From: Helichrysum umbraculigerum
Lineage: Eukaryota; Streptophyta; Magnoliopsida; Asterales; Asteraceae
Length of the DNA: 64,000 nt
Reading direction: 5' to 3'
Assembly (NCBI GenBank): GCA_949592205.1
Contig: CATIUR010000004.1
Coordinates: forward strand, 81,629,337 to 81,693,336
The notes beneath the pieces were generated by a model. It was given only the letters and a program-made list of their open reading frames with translations, was not told the DNA's origin and did not search any database. Position numbers and translations under genes: made by a program. Of this stretch, positions 45,491 to 58,230 are shown piece by piece. How positions within the stretch are numbered: position 1 is the first letter of the stretch; the number at the start of each line of letters is the position of its first letter.

Positions 45491-48400
45491 TGTCGCACCC
45501 CCAAAACACGTGGCAGCGGAAACATGAGGTGTCACGGGGGTGCCGACCAAATCAAATATCACAACACAAAGATTAAAGCAAACGACCTCTATATGAGACG
45601 TTTGAAAATATTACATTACCATAATTTAAATGTTTACAAAATATCTGGAGTTCGCATAAACCGTTAAGAGATTTCTAATACATTACTGATTATACAAAAT
45701 ACAGCTAAATGCAATCTAATCTCTTGATGTTTGAAAACAATGCGACTCGAGCTAAGCTTTCCATAAGCTTCCTACTGCGGCGGGTTACCTGAGAAATACA
45801 TACTAAAAGGTCAACATAAAGTTGGTGAGTTCATAGGTTTGATAATCAATTCAGTCACTAATATGATCCACAAGATTCCAAAAGTAGTATCATTCACAAT
45901 GATAAGTAAAAGTATCGTTAGTCAACGATAAGTAAAAGTATTGCAAAATGCAACATAAGTATACCATTTGCAATGAGTCTCATAGTCGAGCTTAACGTTG
46001 TTTGCCTCCGGTAAGTGTACTAATCCGATACACTTCTAAATCACAAATAATATTGCATCCGTGGGTTGACTAGCGCGACTAGTCCGGATGGGGATTGTCA
46101 ATCCCCGATAGTAATATCCAATAATATTCACGCATATATTAACGAACTATGATGGGTAGAGGGCTTTAATGGATTATTCAGGCCTCATGCAATCCGTACG
46201 AAAAGTTGTTTACAGTTACTTGTGATCATATAAGTAGTTGTATAAAACAGTTGTATGTATTCTCACCCCAGTTGAAAAATAGTAAAAAGGGGCTATGAAA
46301 CTCACCTTAGATTAGCAAGTAGCAAGTAAGTATCAAATAAGCAAGCAAGCCGGTGTGCAACCTTCTAACGTCCTAAAAACGTATAAGGTTGGGTATAAGT
46401 AGATGTCTCAAAAGACCATCTATAGCGATTGTATAAGTGGGGGTCAATGTCCACTTAAGCCAATCGTGTAGGTGGAGGGTTAATGTCCACCTAGAGCTAG
46501 TTCATCAACTAGTATGTCCAAATAAATTGTTCAAGTTCGTTTCTTAAAAACGTGTACGACCCGTTGGTGAAAGTTTGTAATAATAATTCATTTAGACATT
46601 ATTATCAAGTTTGTTTTACTGTAAACTATTCATTAGTACATATCGTGTGTTGCAACCCAATTATTTTAGTTTGTATAAGTCTTAAACCGTAGGTCAAAGT
46701 TGGTCAACTCGTTGGTCAAAGCTGGTCAAACCTGGTCAAACTGGTCAAACCTGGTCAAACCTGGTCAAACTGGTCAAAACTGGTCAAACCTGGTCAAACT
46801 GGTCAAACCTGGTCAAACTGGTCAAACCTGGTCAAACTGGTCAAACCTGGTCAAACTATGAGTCACTTCTAATTTATAGAGTCACTTACCAATTTAATGA
46901 GTCACTTACCAATTCATGAGACACTTACTGATTTTATGAGTCACTTATCAATTTCATGAGACACTTACTGATTTTATGAGTCACTTACCAATTCATGAGA
47001 CACTTACTGATTTTATGAGTCACTTACCAATTCATGAGACACTTACTGATTTTATGAGTCACTTACCAATTCATGAGACACTTACTGATTTTATGAGTCA
47101 CTTATCAATTTCATGAGACACTTACTGATTTTATGAGTCACTTACCAATTCATGAGACACTTATCAATTTATGAGACACTTACCAATTTCATGAGTCACT
47201 TATCAAATCCAAGTGTTCTAAGTGTCGGTTTCTAATTCGGGAAACTTTCTAAAGTTAGTTTTTGGTCCAAGTTACTAACTAAGTCATCCAAACCCATTTT
47301 TGTTACCACTTTCCAAAAATAGTAAGTTTTGTCGTTTTTTAGAAACCGAGCCGTTTTTGTTGACTTGGTCAAACCGACTCGGTTTGACCCGAAACTTTTA
47401 CCCAACCCATAAATCGGTTTAAAGAGTCCAAATAATTTGTCGGTTTGTGTCGGAGTCATCCAAAGTGTCGGTTTTAATTACACTTCTTAAGATTTTCAAT
47501 ATTTCACATTTTCGACTTTTGTCGGTTTGGTTCGCCATTTTATTTCTACCACTTATGGTCCAAACTAGGGTCTGAGATTTTTACCAACTGATCTACAATG
47601 AGTCTATACTAACATATCAAATTTTCAGCTTCCAATGGGTCCATTAACATATTTAATTAATTCCGAGAAAGTTCCGAACAGATTTATCGAAAACCTACAG
47701 GTCAGTCCTATAAATCGGCTCGTAGAGAAAAACGAGTACGTTTATGGAAAAAGTGTAAAACATGAAAGTTGTAGATCTTTTCGATATGCAAATTTTAAAA
47801 AAAAAATGCATCTTCTAACTCTCAAAATTCGATTTTATACGAATTTATCTTTGTAACAGCGTTTTTGGGACAGATTATGTATCTTTTAAGTATAAATCAT
47901 AAAAACGTATTTTAGTATGGATTTTGGACATAATCTTGTTGATAGAGCTATATAACATCTAAATAAGTATTAATAAGGGAAAATATGGTTCCTTACAACA
48001 AGTTAATGATGAGAAAGAGATGAGATGTTCTTGAGCTTGAATCTTCTTGAAAATCCTTGAAAAGTGGAAGTAGTTTTGTGTGGTGGTGCAAGGGTGGTTT
48101 GTGGTGGTGTATGGTGGTGGAATGGTGGTTTGGAGCTGATTATTTTCCAGAGATAGAGAGAGTTTTAATGTAGAGAGAAGTATGTGCAAGTGGGAAATGA
48201 TAGAGTCAAATGTGCATGTCTTTCAAATGGCTAAGTGTAAGAAAAAAGGGAAAATGAAATCATTGTTATTTGCATGAGACATGAATGGTGGAGGTGAGGG
48301 GTGGCCAGCCCACATGGGGTCCCACTCAGGGGTATTTTGGTCATTTTCCTTATTCTTAATTTAATTCGTTGCGTTTCCCGTTCGTTTACCGATTATTTAG

Positions 48401-49072
48401 ACGTTTATTTATACGTTAAACGTTTTATACGCGTTTTTAAGTGACGACTTATATTTTGACATTTTTGATTGAAGTATTTATTAAAATACTTAAAAACATT
48501 TATAAAAATGTTCCGTTTATTTATCGGCCTCGATTTGCGCGTTAGTGGTACGGAGGTTTAATCGCGTAACGTTTTAAATAGACGTTTTTATTGACGAATC
48601 ATAATACGATGTTTTCAATAATAATTTCATACAAAATAATATATTTTAATTTATAAATATATATATTTTGACTTTCGTTCGGTTGTCGGGCGCGTTCCGC
48701 GCGTTTCTGTTGCGTTTGAGACGTTTTAGCCAAATCGCCTTAGTTTTTCGTGTATTATTTTAACAAAATAATAATATATGATAAATAACTTCTAAAAACA
48801 TATTAAAGTTATTTATCGAAATGTTTTAACCAACGTCGTATTTATACTGGGTCGGACTCCGTCCGGTTGTTTTGCACAATTTCACCAAATTGCGTAAGTG
48901 TAATTACAACTAATTACATAAGAGTAATATAATCAATTACGGAAGTGTATATTCACATAAATACACAAATAGTTACAAGTAATTACAAGTATTTAGCCTA
49001 ATACTAAACTAAACACACGTATTTAGGATTTCTAGTAGGTTAATCAGTAACCCTAAATCGTCGGGTGTCACA
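45491..49072 (-). repeat. 5' LTR of the intact Tekay element
   Basis: Nearly identical to 36117-39707: a few scattered base changes and a 9-base difference in length that seems to lie mainly in the CTGGTCAAAC array. Same ends and the same two tandem arrays (about 46690-46855 and 46861-47205). Confidence 0.96.
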
Positions 49073-49229
49073 AATAGGTCATTTATACAACTAATCTAAG
49101 CTAAAACAATATACAAACTATTGTCACAAAATGTTAGAACAACATGTTCTAACAAACTCCCCCTTGACAATAGCTTATATATACAAACTATTGACACAAA
49201 CTGTTAGAACAACTTGTTCTAACAACGAC

Positions 49230-50726
49230 ACCCGAACTAAACCCAAAATATATTTTGGTAACTCAAAATAATTTGTTTAAAAGTATTTGGTCATTCCAAA
49301 TATCATTTACTTATTAAAAATGTACGCGAAAATCAAACGTTAACAACTACGTATTAAAACGCACGTATAACACTAAACCGAAAACGAATGTAACACAAGC
49401 TCTGGGAAATGAGACCACTTGAGCCAGAGCCTATTTGGGCTGACCCAAACCGAGCCCAGCCCAGCCCCCAAACTGCCCAAGGAATGAAGCCCATGAACCA
49501 AACCTAAAGCCATCATATTTAAACCCCCTTAAATAGACTTCATTATCACCAAAACCTTATCTTAACTTCCTCTCAACTCCTCACCTCCATTTCGTTTTTT
49601 CAGCTGAGACCAAGAACAAAAACTCTCACAAAAACTTCATCCAAGAACATCTAACCACCTTCCATCATCATCTAACAACATCTTGACCACTAAATCGGAA
49701 GGAGAAGCAAGGAGAACAAGAACCGAAGTTGCAGCAGCCCACTTCGTCTCTTTCTCTCTAAATCACGATTTCTTTGTAAGATCTCTTTAGATTTTCATTT
49801 ACACTTCTTGGATAACACTTTTATACATGCTAGAGCTTTGTTCCCCACTGATTATGTCCATAATCTTGCCTAAAAACCGTTTGAATATGCTAAGGACCAT
49901 TGGATAATAACTTTACACACTGGATAATAAAATAGATCGGCTATAACCGAACCATTTCTGGATAAAATCTAACGTTTCTTGAGCCTAAACTCAATTTTAA
50001 GATGTCTATTTTAATAATCTATAAGCCTCATGTTTTGATCTAGTGGTTTGCTATTTTAAATAATCGAAATAACAGTACATATCAAATCTATACTTTCTGA
50101 TCAGGATCTGTGGTCAAATGTTAAGGAGAATATCTTGGTGTGTGCGTCGAATTAAAACCTCAAACCACTTGGAAAATCTGTGTTTTTGTGTAAGCTTTCC
50201 AAATCCTACTTGCACTTTGTGTGAAGTTTTATAAAACTCGAGATATGACCAAATCTTTTAACATATGTACTGAAACTATAGCGGTTGGACCTATTGTGCT
50301 TTACAAATTTATTTCTCGACTTGTATTTGGTTTTAGACTTCATAAAAATATGTTTTAGAAAGCTTAGATATAGGATAATGACATATATTTTTCCTGGATC
50401 TGTTATTGGATGAAAACTTAGGAAAACCGGCCTCGGAAAAAGGCGTAAAATCATGTAATAAATAGTTCGGGACTGTTTTCGTATTCGGTTTAAAAACGAC
50501 ACTTTGGGACATTCAATTAACGAAAAACTTACTTTTTATGAAGTTATAAACATATATGAGTGTTGTGTAAAAGTTTCGGGTCAAACCGAGCATTTTTGAC
50601 CAAAGACACAAAAATTTGAAACTCATCAGCCCGACATAGCGACACTTGATGAGTGTTGCAACCCACACTAGCGACACTAATACAAGTGCCGCTACTCATC
50701 CATTTATCACATTTAGCGACACTAAC
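49230..50726 (+). repeat. 3' LTR of the old Tekay element, second piece
   Basis: Continues from 35647 after the solo LTR and runs to the Athila-like insertion (TSD CTAAC 50722-50726). No gene. A weak TATA-like TTAAATAG lies near 49529. From 50630 the AGCGACACT / GAGTGTTGC inverted motifs begin. Confidence 0.8.
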
Positions 50727-53596
50727 TGATATCGCGTAAAAAGTCACGTTTTAACTACCGATATCTCTCTCATTCTGGAACGATTCTTGGCATTGCAACT
50801 CAAAAACATTACAAATCAGTAACATTATGCCAAGATGGTCAAAACAAGATTGCACGATAAAAATCAAGCAAAACGGATGAAAAACGAAGATTCCACACAC
50901 GTTTGAAGATTCAAGGCATCAAAACGAGATTTCAAGACTAAAATGCCCTCCATCAGCATCCATTCTGTCCAAGATGTTCGTTTTCAAAATACAAATCCAA
51001 CAGAAGAAGAATCAACTAAAACGGATAAAGAATGAAGATTCTACGCCCGCCGGAAGATCCAAATGATTCGTATGCAATATATGGATCTAGGGACTTCATC
51101 TCAGGGCCTATCCTATGTCAAAATCTTCGTTTTTGAATTACGAATCCAACAAAAAAAGAATCGATGCAAACGGACGCATAACGAAGAAAACACGCACGAA
51201 TCAAGAAACGAAGCAAAAGACGGCGAACCGGGGCGGGGGTGGGCCAGCCGCCGCCGGCCACCACACCACCTTCGCCGGCCACACCAAGGCCGCCGCCGGC
51301 CACTATGCACCAGCCTCGGTTTCCTTTTTTGGAAACTTTTGGTACCTGGTGCGCCTACTTTTCGTGTTGTACAGTACCCGGTGCGCCTACTTTTCGTGTT
51401 GTACAGTACCCGGTGCACCCTTTTGGCTACCTTTTACTAACATGCACCTTTTGATGCTAATGTGAGCCAAAGCTCACCTACAAATAGGAGGCTTAAGGCT
51501 TCATTTCAACTTGCACCATATGCACACACATTAAGCATATTTCTTCCTTTCTTTTCTAGTTTTATTCTTTCTTTTATTTTTCTTTACACTTTCTCTCTCT
51601 AAGTTAATTAATTTAGTGAGAGATAAGTAGGGGGATTAATTATGTAGTAGTTAGTAGTAGCTATCTTAGCAATGTAACGCTTTGGAATATTCGGAAGTAA
51701 TATAAGCATCGTTTTGCTCGCAATAATTACGGGTAATATCTATCATTTTCTTTTATTAATTAATTGTAATGTTCTTGTTTGATGTTTATGATTTATTAAT
51801 ATTGGAAATGTCTATTGCCATGATATGCGAGTAGTTGTTTATATGTTTGCCATGATTTAGATAGTTATAATGGGATGATAATAAATGTTGTGAAGTAATA
51901 TGACGGCCCCTATTCGACTGTTCTCGGATATAGTGCTGGAAACGCTTTAGGCGGAGTACAAACGTACGGAAGTCTGAGAACGACCGAATGTAGTTATATT
52001 ACGGACCAATACTTTAAATGTGCTAAATGAATTTCTATTTATAGTTTAATTATAACATTATGAACGAATGATGGCATGTTTGGCCAACCGCTTATGACCA
52101 GACTACCCCAACTTATTCCGGTAGGGTAAAACCTGTTTATGTGACTATTTATTCAATAGACCATGCCATGATACGGACATCTCTGACGACCGAGATTGGG
52201 GAATAGGATTCGAAGGTAGTTGTTAGCCGATATGTTCAGTACATTTGGGAGAACTTCCGGTGTATTGTAATTGTTTGTGTTTATTATCCATGTGACATAT
52301 CTTCTATCTGATTGCGGACAACTCTACGTTAGTTATTTGATAGGATCGTAAAAACAACTCATTCCAACATAGTCTAAACTCGTAAAAAGAAACTTATATG
52401 AATGGGAACTATTATACTTTGTTATTGTTTAAATGTTTGACACCAGACCTAATTTATGGAGTACCCTTTCCAGTTATCCACGTGACTGCAACCTAGATAT
52501 TAGGGAGTCCGGAACCTTAATTGTGGTAAGTAGTTATTTGTGCCTATGACATGCAATAAGTAAGACACAGTGAAACCACTCGTTGTATATATTAGATTTA
52601 CATTTCTGCAATGCTTTACATTTAGTTAGTTTAGAGTGTCACCCTCACTGTCAATTACTCTCGACCGCATGTTAGACGTAAGAACCCATGGAACTACCCT
52701 GTAAAGTACACTGTCTATTACTGGAAGGCATGGTTCTCATATGAAACATGTTTTAAACAAACTGTGAATAATCTGGAGATGTATATATGTTTGAAAAGGA
52801 GAGGTCTAGGTCATAAATCAACGTAATTGGAGCGGAGCTTAAGTAAAGTATTAACAAGGTCTAGTGAGGAAAGTCCAAGTGATTTAGATTTATCAACCCC
52901 CTAGATTTTACATATTTGATTCTTTAAACATAACAAGTTAATAATTAGATACACTATTAGAAGAACGAGAGATAAGCTTAGGTGTTAAGAACGGTCGGAC
53001 CTATGAGACGATACGCTGCTTTATTCATGTACCTCGGTTAATCACCAAAATAGGTTGCTTACCTTTCAACTAGGTAAGTATTGGGAGTTTAGCGTATTTC
53101 TCCGATCAGTATCACGATAACCTAGTTCCTAGTGACATGCCAATGGGAATTTAATTGGTAGGGTTCTAGTGTTTACACCAAAGCCTGTCAATCTATTAAT
53201 CTGAAAGTGTCCCCATCATAAACACAATCCCGATATTATACTATCCCAAGTCATGGTGAACCACGCCTTCCTTATCCTTAGTTGTTCCTTATACGCTAGC
53301 TAGCTCATTTTAGTTTTATTGCTTTCGTAGTTTAAATTAGATAAAAACCAAACAAAACCAACTATCTGAACACCATCTTGAAGACTGAATTATCCAAACG
53401 AGCTCCGCTTCAAATTCGACTGTCTGGAGAGACGACCCTGATCATCCTTACCACGTACTAGTATCGAGTACTTGTACCTAGTACCAGTAGGTAGTTCGGA
53501 GGTTTAGGCCCGAGCTAAAATAAATTTTAAAACACCCTGATCACACCCTCGGTCTTTACAATAGCACCGACGACACCGACGGCTGAGGGCGCATCA
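50727..53596 (+). repeat. 5' LTR of the second Athila-like element
   Basis: TGATATCGCG...GGGCGCATCA. Compared with the 3' LTR it has an extra copy of a 32-base repeat (51351-51382 and 51383-51414) and 45 extra bases at 52296-52340. Its TATA box is changed to CTACAAATAG (51478-51487). Confidence 0.95.
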
Positions 53597-53802
53597 AGTT
53601 TTTGGCTCCGCTGCCGGGGACGGTAGTACGATTTGGAGCCTGTTTAGATAAATTAGTTTTTAAGAGTTCCTTTTGACTGGGAATCACCATCCTTATCAAA
53701 AGTTACATTTTGCACGTAGTTTAGCGTAGTTAGGATTACCTTTGTATTAGTTTAGATTAGTTTCCTTCTCACCCCCGACTTTAATTCTGAAACCTTCTCC
53801 CT
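53597..53802 (+). promoter_or_regulatory. PBS (tRNA-Asp type) and leader of the second Athila-like element
   Basis: TGGCTCCGCTGCCGGGGA (53603-53620), six bases after the LTR end; it differs by one or two bases from the usual tRNA-Asp PBS core. A short leader follows. Confidence 0.82.
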
Positions 53803-55188
53803 ATGCCATCTGTTATGGACCCTTGGGAAATGTTAAATCAATGGGAACGATTAGATCAAATGCAAAGTCTTGTTAATTTAATCCAAAATAGATGTAGCAT
53901 GTGCGGTAATACCCATGTAGATGGAGAATGCCAAAGGCATAGTATGATGTATTCGGATAACCTAGGGTACTTAGATCCTCAACCACTATATCAAAATGAC
54001 CCTAAAACTTTCCAACCACATCCATGCCAACCTTTTCATCCACAACCATTCGAAATCTACCCACACTCACCTCCCCCTGTAAGTATACCACAACCCTATG
54101 AGAATCCCGACTTAAGAGATACGCCCTTAGCCTGTCTCAGCAGTAATGCCGTTTTCTCACCTCCTTCCGAATCACTTGAAGAAATGATTAAAGAACAAGA
54201 AGACATACTTAGAAGTCTTACTTAAAATATGTCCAAAATCTTTACTGAACTACCAACACAAGCCCAAGAGAGTAGTGAGGAGAGTACGAATCGAGCTGGA
54301 GCCAAGTCTAGGATACAGAAAGTTGAGAGACGCACACATACCACATCTATTACACCAAATATAGACTTACATTCTCATGAGTTTGGTTACAATATCCCTT
54401 CAATTCCCACACCAACCCAACCTTCTAAACCTTCAATTTCACCTATTCCCGACCTATCAACGTCAAAGATCAACGGAGGGTTTGTTCTAGAAGAACTTTC
54501 CGAACCACTGCAACTCGAAACTTCTGGCCGGAGTGACGAGGATGACGAGGTAGACGAAGAGATCGACATGGAAAGCCCAAATTGAGAGGTTTACATAGAA
54601 GACTCAGCTTTACATGGACTAGATGGATGCATACCAATTCTGAGTAGTGAACTCATTCAAACTGATATGGTTGAACACGTCCCACGACCATTTGTGGTTG
54701 AATGTATCCCCAAAATCCCTTTGATTGATTCACTTCTTGATCTAATAGACTTCACTAGTACCTTAGAGGAGACAGACACCCAAGTATTCGATGATAATGT
54801 TGCTACAAGAATGGAGACACTAATGGACATTGTCCCACCTCCATGTCCAGAGTACAACATTATCATCCAACCAAAGGCTTTAGGAAGCAAGGTGGGTTTT
54901 GCATCAAGAGCACCCTACAAACCATCTCTCCCTTACATAATGACGTACACGTCATGGAGTGATGAGGAACTCATTGACCAACCCGAACAACCCAAAACTC
55001 AAGAGGTAGAAAAAGTCGAGAGTTTTGTTTTACCTCAAATAATACAAATCACTCACTTTACCACGCCTCTTCCACTGATTGGACATACCCTGACCATAGT
55101 CCACTTTAATCCCCTAGGTATGTACCAATACTTCCGCTTGTATGTACTGATGGATGCAAAGGAGCCCCCTAGACTTCCTGAGAAATAG
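53803..55188 (+). pseudogene. Gag-like ORF of the second Athila-like element, interrupted by two stops
   Basis: One frame of 462 codons from ATG 53803 (MPSVMDPW), interrupted by TAA 54223-54225 and TGA 54583-54585. The N-terminal part has a zinc-knuckle-like CSMCGNTHVDGEC, a form seen in Athila gag C-termini, followed by a Pro/His/Gln-rich stretch. The middle is Ser/Thr/Pro-rich and acidic; the last part (FASRAPYKPSLPYIM, then GHTLTIVHFNPLGMYQYFRLYVLMD) looks globular and is unrecognised. The capsid domain seems to be absent, so this may be a shortened gag fused to unrelated sequence. Confidence 0.6.
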
Positions 55189-58100
55189 GTTTGGAGTCAA
55201 GCTAGTGACTCGAACAAAAACAAGCGCTTCTCGGGAGGCAACCCGTGTCTAACATAGGATTATCAGTAGTAGTTAAAGTAGTTTAAGTAGTGAACTAACC
55301 CCAATAAGTAGAAATGAAACCCTAAAATGAATGTTCCAAGTTTTCTATCTTTATGAACAAAAATGGATGGTTTGCGAAATTACTTCGTTAAAAGTCAAAT
55401 TTTTGTCAAACCTTAATACTTCCTACTCCCAGTCGTTTGAAATTTATTGCAACATCTATTTTTCACCATTTTCTAAAGTTCTTGTTATCCCTTTCACTCA
55501 CAAAAATGGAAACCTACTAGGAGTTAGGAGCCTTAGTCATTCTAAACACCCACTGACATGTTTCGAGCATTTGAGGTGCTTACATATATTATTGTGAACA
55601 TACATGAGATACTAATGCTTAATCTGATAACATGATTTGTATGTCAATATGTGTATTATGCTCGAACTCGTTTAAAAATATGTGCTTTGGATATCTTTAT
55701 ACCTGGCTACCTGATTCAACTGATAATACTGGTATTTCCATGTGTGCTATTTGTGTTGCGGTGAAATTATAGGCAACTAACACATTTTGGTGTAAGATTA
55801 AAATCAAAGTCATACACTGGTTTGTTTCATCTACAAAGCACTCACTTTGATAGGTTCTTCGTAAACAAGTGAATTTATGATTTGGAGGCTAATCACTTGT
55901 TTGTTAGATCATGTTTATTTGATCTACTTGTAGCAGACAGGGACTGACGCCTATGGATAAAAAATCTTTAAAGATAATGGAAAGACGACAAGAGGAGCTT
56001 ACAGTTCATTGAGCATGAGAATCTTTGGAGCATTGCTTTGCAGGGGACAAGTGATGACACTTCTAGATATGAAGATGATTTCTAGTTGTCTAAGACTAAT
56101 TCATCAAGTTGACCAACTCAATACTCATCATATGTGCCCACAAATTCCAAGTCCTATAGCTAAACCTTGCCACATAATGGAACCCTAAACCATCATCACC
56201 ATATCCACCCGCATTCGCCCATTTATCCACCCCTTCACATATATAATCATCACCCTCAGGGACTATTCATACAAAGGAATAGATACAGGGACAATTTGGA
56301 AACTGGAGATCTTAGTCGATAAAAGAACAACATCAGATTCATTACATCAGTAGTCAACAAAAGATTTTGGGTCATAAAGATTCATGGTCATTGGATTCAA
56401 CACTTTCAGATCATTAGGAGCAGTTGAGTTACAGCAGCGGCTCTTGAAGATTAGGATCTTTGTCCATTAACCTCTATCCAACATTCGGTGTTTATTGGTT
56501 AATTATGCTTATGTCCGGAGGGCGACATCACTTCATTTTCTGCAATCTATCCTTTAGTTCTTAGTTATTTTCGTAAGAAAACTGGTTGAGATATTGAAGA
56601 AAGGTTATACTGTTGGAGCTCGAGTTCAATACATGAAGGCTGATGCCGACCAAGTTCAGAAAACATTGGAGCTGACACAGTCAACCACTCAGATCCTCAG
56701 CTCACAGTCATAGGGGAGTTCTGCGTTCCTTTCTCTAGTTTATCTATCTGTTTTTGCAAGATTATATCGACCTACATCCCATTCCAAACACTAAGTGTGG
56801 GAACCTTAGAAACCACAAAATACCAAGAGATATTTTCCATAATTAGTAGAAATTCTAAGTGTGGGATACTTCGACAAGAGGTGTTCAATACATAGATTCG
56901 AACATTAGGGACAATGTTCTTCTAAGTGTGGGATATATGGTCTGCAACCGCAAGTTTATCCTCTTGTCCGTAAAATAAACAATATTTTCATTAAAAGGCT
57001 AAAAATGAAGAAGTTTTCAAAAATTTTGATTCAAAGCAACATTCTTTAGAACCTCTATTTTCCGAAAATATAAATTACAACAAGAATTGAGTTTTAACAA
57101 AGAAACAAAACGGTTTTCTTAGAATAAGATACAGACGAAAAAGGCAACACATGACTAGGCACACAATGACCAAAATATTCGATTCATGAGGTTTGAGCCC
57201 ATATTGAGCATTCATCCTAAAATGCTTCACTTTTCGTTTCATGTGTGCGCCGATGCATGTATTTGAATTAGAACTTGCTCTTGTAATACATTTCGAGATC
57301 ACACCGATGAGTGCCATACATGGTACAGGTACAATCTATCTTGATATTTTCTAAGGAATCCCCGACTCCCTCAACCATCAAACATCCACTCACTCTTCAC
57401 ACCCACTATCCAACCAAAACCTCCCTTTTGTACCTTCATCCCGAAACCACGGAAGTCATGTCTTCCAAACTTTTCATAGACACTCTCAATTTTCCAAATT
57501 TCCACAAGAAAAGCCAACACAATTTCGCAACCCAATGCCAAAAGAAACCCTTCGGACCAGAAAAATATTCCTTGGTAAAGCCGGCATTATAAAAAAAAAA
57601 AGAAGAGAGAGAGAAAAAGAAAAAATAGAAAAATATACATGCCAGCATTACTCAAGAAAGTCCAGAAAAGGAAAAATTAAAACCAAAAAAGGATTGCAAC
57701 ATTAAGTCTTTTCAAATTTGAGAAATTCCAAAAGAGACTTTCTCGGAAAAATACCCCCGTTTCAAGAAGATACAAGAAAAGAAAACCCAAAAAATACTCT
57801 CCTTCTTACTCACTGTACACCTTCTTCATCTCTCCAAACCAAAAACCCGATTCCTTTTAAGATGTCTTGAAAGATTAGTACCGTTCTCTTCCAAAGTGAT
57901 GGAGATTTGATTCTTGATCAAGCCTATGACGAGAATGCTGCATGACTGGCTATCTGAGTGATTGACACTAGCGAGTAGGAAACCCTAAACACCTGAGTGA
58001 TTTGAGTGACCCACTGCAAGGATTTCCTAGTCATGATTACCATTTAAGTTGCTTGAAGAAAGTATCAAATTCTATAACCCCTTAGTTTCTCATAAGAATT

Positions 58101-58230
58101 CATTCACAACTGGAGCTTTATATTCTTTGGAAATAGTGTTTCTAAAAGATATGTGTATCTAGAATCTTTCTAAAGGCCTTTTATGAATGAGTTTGCTTGA
58201 GGACAAGCAAAGTTCTAAGTGTGGGATACT
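55189..58230 (+). other. 3' non-coding region of the second Athila-like element
   Basis: 3 kb with no convincing gene. Landmarks: the conserved CTCGGGAGGCAACCCGTG block (55230-55247); PPT-like AAGTGTGGGA/GAA copies at 56793, 56857 and 56924; an A-rich stretch around 57590-57680; hairpin TTTGCTT/AAGCAAA (58192-58211); and the true PPT AAGTGTGGGA (58217-58226) before the LTR. Confidence 0.75.

Larger units (their letters stand above)
36117..49072 (-). mobile_element. Complete intact Tekay (chromovirus) gypsy element
   Basis: 12,956 bases with a perfect 5-base TSD AATAG (36112-36116 and 49073-49077). LTRs are 3591 and 3582 bases and nearly identical. The iMet PBS, an upstream ORF, a full gag-pol and the PPT are all in place with no visible coding damage. 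It is the youngest-looking large element here and could be autonomous. Confidence 0.96.
35648..49224 (-). mobile_element. Sirevirus solo LTR, split by the intact Tekay element
   Basis: Pieces 35648-36116 and 49078-49224 (about 616 bases). On the minus strand it reads TGTTAGAACAAG...GCGTTTACA, with TG...CA ends. TSD ACGAC (49225-49229) / CCGAC (35643-35647), one mismatch. No internal region is left, so it is a solo LTR. Unusually, it contains a PPT-like AAGGGGGAG (minus strand, about 49156-49164) followed by a second TGTTAGAACA. Confidence 0.75.
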
